In this document: piece after piece, positions 6,314 through 6,433 of the stretch | Position numbering within the stretch: position 1 is the stretch's first letter | Layout of the letters: every line of letters begins with the position of its first letter | Notes under the pieces: model-generated | Databases searched by the model: none | Seen by the model: the letters and a program-made list of their open reading frames with translations, nothing else | What the model was told of the DNA's origin: nothing | From: Gammaproteobacteria bacterium | GTDB taxonomy: Bacteria; Pseudomonadota; Gammaproteobacteria; Methylococcales; Methylomonadaceae | Assembly (NCBI GenBank): GCA_024276805.1 | Contig: JAJRWJ010000407.1 | Coordinates: forward strand, 1 to 6,433 | Direction of reading: 5' to 3' | Length of the DNA stretch: 6,433 nt | Program-made: the position numbers and the translations under genes

Positions 6314-6433
6314 ATGAAAACCGTTCATAGTCAACGAGGTGTATGGTTCTGCCTGCATCTCGTTTTTTTGTTGACAGCCTGCTCCAGTCAGCAGCCATAT
6401 CCTTTCCAGCATACTGGTCTGATTATGGGCACC
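6314..6433 (+). CDS. apbE: FAD:protein FMN transferase lipoprotein, 5' part only
   Basis: ApbE-type flavin transferases split FAD and attach FMN through a phosphoester to a threonine of target proteins, here most likely NqrB and NqrC. The enzyme works on the outer face of the inner membrane. Only the first 40 codons are in the window. They show a lipoprotein signal: basic start MKTVHSQRG, hydrophobic WFCLHLVFLL, and lipobox LTAC with the lipidated Cys at residue 23. The visible part ends GLIMGT, matching the MGT motif that opens the ApbE fold. Location directly after nqrF is the common arrangement in gammaproteobacteria. The ATG at 6314 gives a signal peptide of normal length but lacks a well-placed ribosome binding site. 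An in-frame CTG at 6293 has GGAGG 8 nt upstream and would add seven residues. The gene runs off the right edge. Confidence 0.85.
   Translation, partial: MKTVHSQRGVWFCLHLVFLLTACSSQQPYPFQHTGLIMGT

Overview
The window holds a complete six-gene nqrABCDEF operon on the plus strand. It encodes the Na+-translocating NADH:quinone oxidoreductase (Na+-NQR). The start of an apbE-type flavin transferase gene follows and is cut off by the right edge. Gene order, subunit lengths and cofactor motifs are close to those known from gammaproteobacteria such as Vibrio. I therefore infer a gammaproteobacterium. Base composition is moderately GC-rich by eye. A methanotroph-like or other environmental gammaproteobacterium is possible, but I cannot place the genus from this sequence.

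Layout: positions 1-195 are a leader with no supportable gene. They contain a good sigma70-type promoter candidate (TTGAGG, 17 nt, extended -10 TGaTCTAAT) and two small hairpins ahead of nqrA. The genes then run nqrA (196-1548), nqrB (1548-2753), nqrC (2743-3633), nqrD (3638-4318), nqrE (4318-4926) and nqrF (4937-6157). They overlap or are at most 10 nt apart, so they almost certainly share one transcript with coupled translation. A 156-nt gap follows, carrying a 16-bp perfect palindrome and a small hairpin. The apbE start is at 6314.

How the parts work together: NqrF oxidises NADH through FAD and passes electrons to its [2Fe-2S] cluster. They then move through an Fe-S centre held between NqrD and NqrE, the covalent FMN of NqrC, the covalent FMN of NqrB and riboflavin, and reach ubiquinone, with NqrA in the complex. 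Sodium is pumped across the inner membrane. ApbE attaches the FMN groups to the threonines of NqrB and NqrC. All the expected cofactor residues are present: NqrF C68/C74/C77/C109, NqrD C31/C114, NqrE C26/C124, NqrB T227 and NqrC T264.

This is mostly a conventional respiratory operon, and I found no evidence of an undescribed system. The most unusual point is a roughly 37-residue cytoplasmic N-terminal extension of NqrC, built from three heptads that share Tyr and Lys positions. Lesser points are the variant flavinylation motifs, the palindrome between nqrF and apbE, and the poor ribosome binding context of the apbE ATG.
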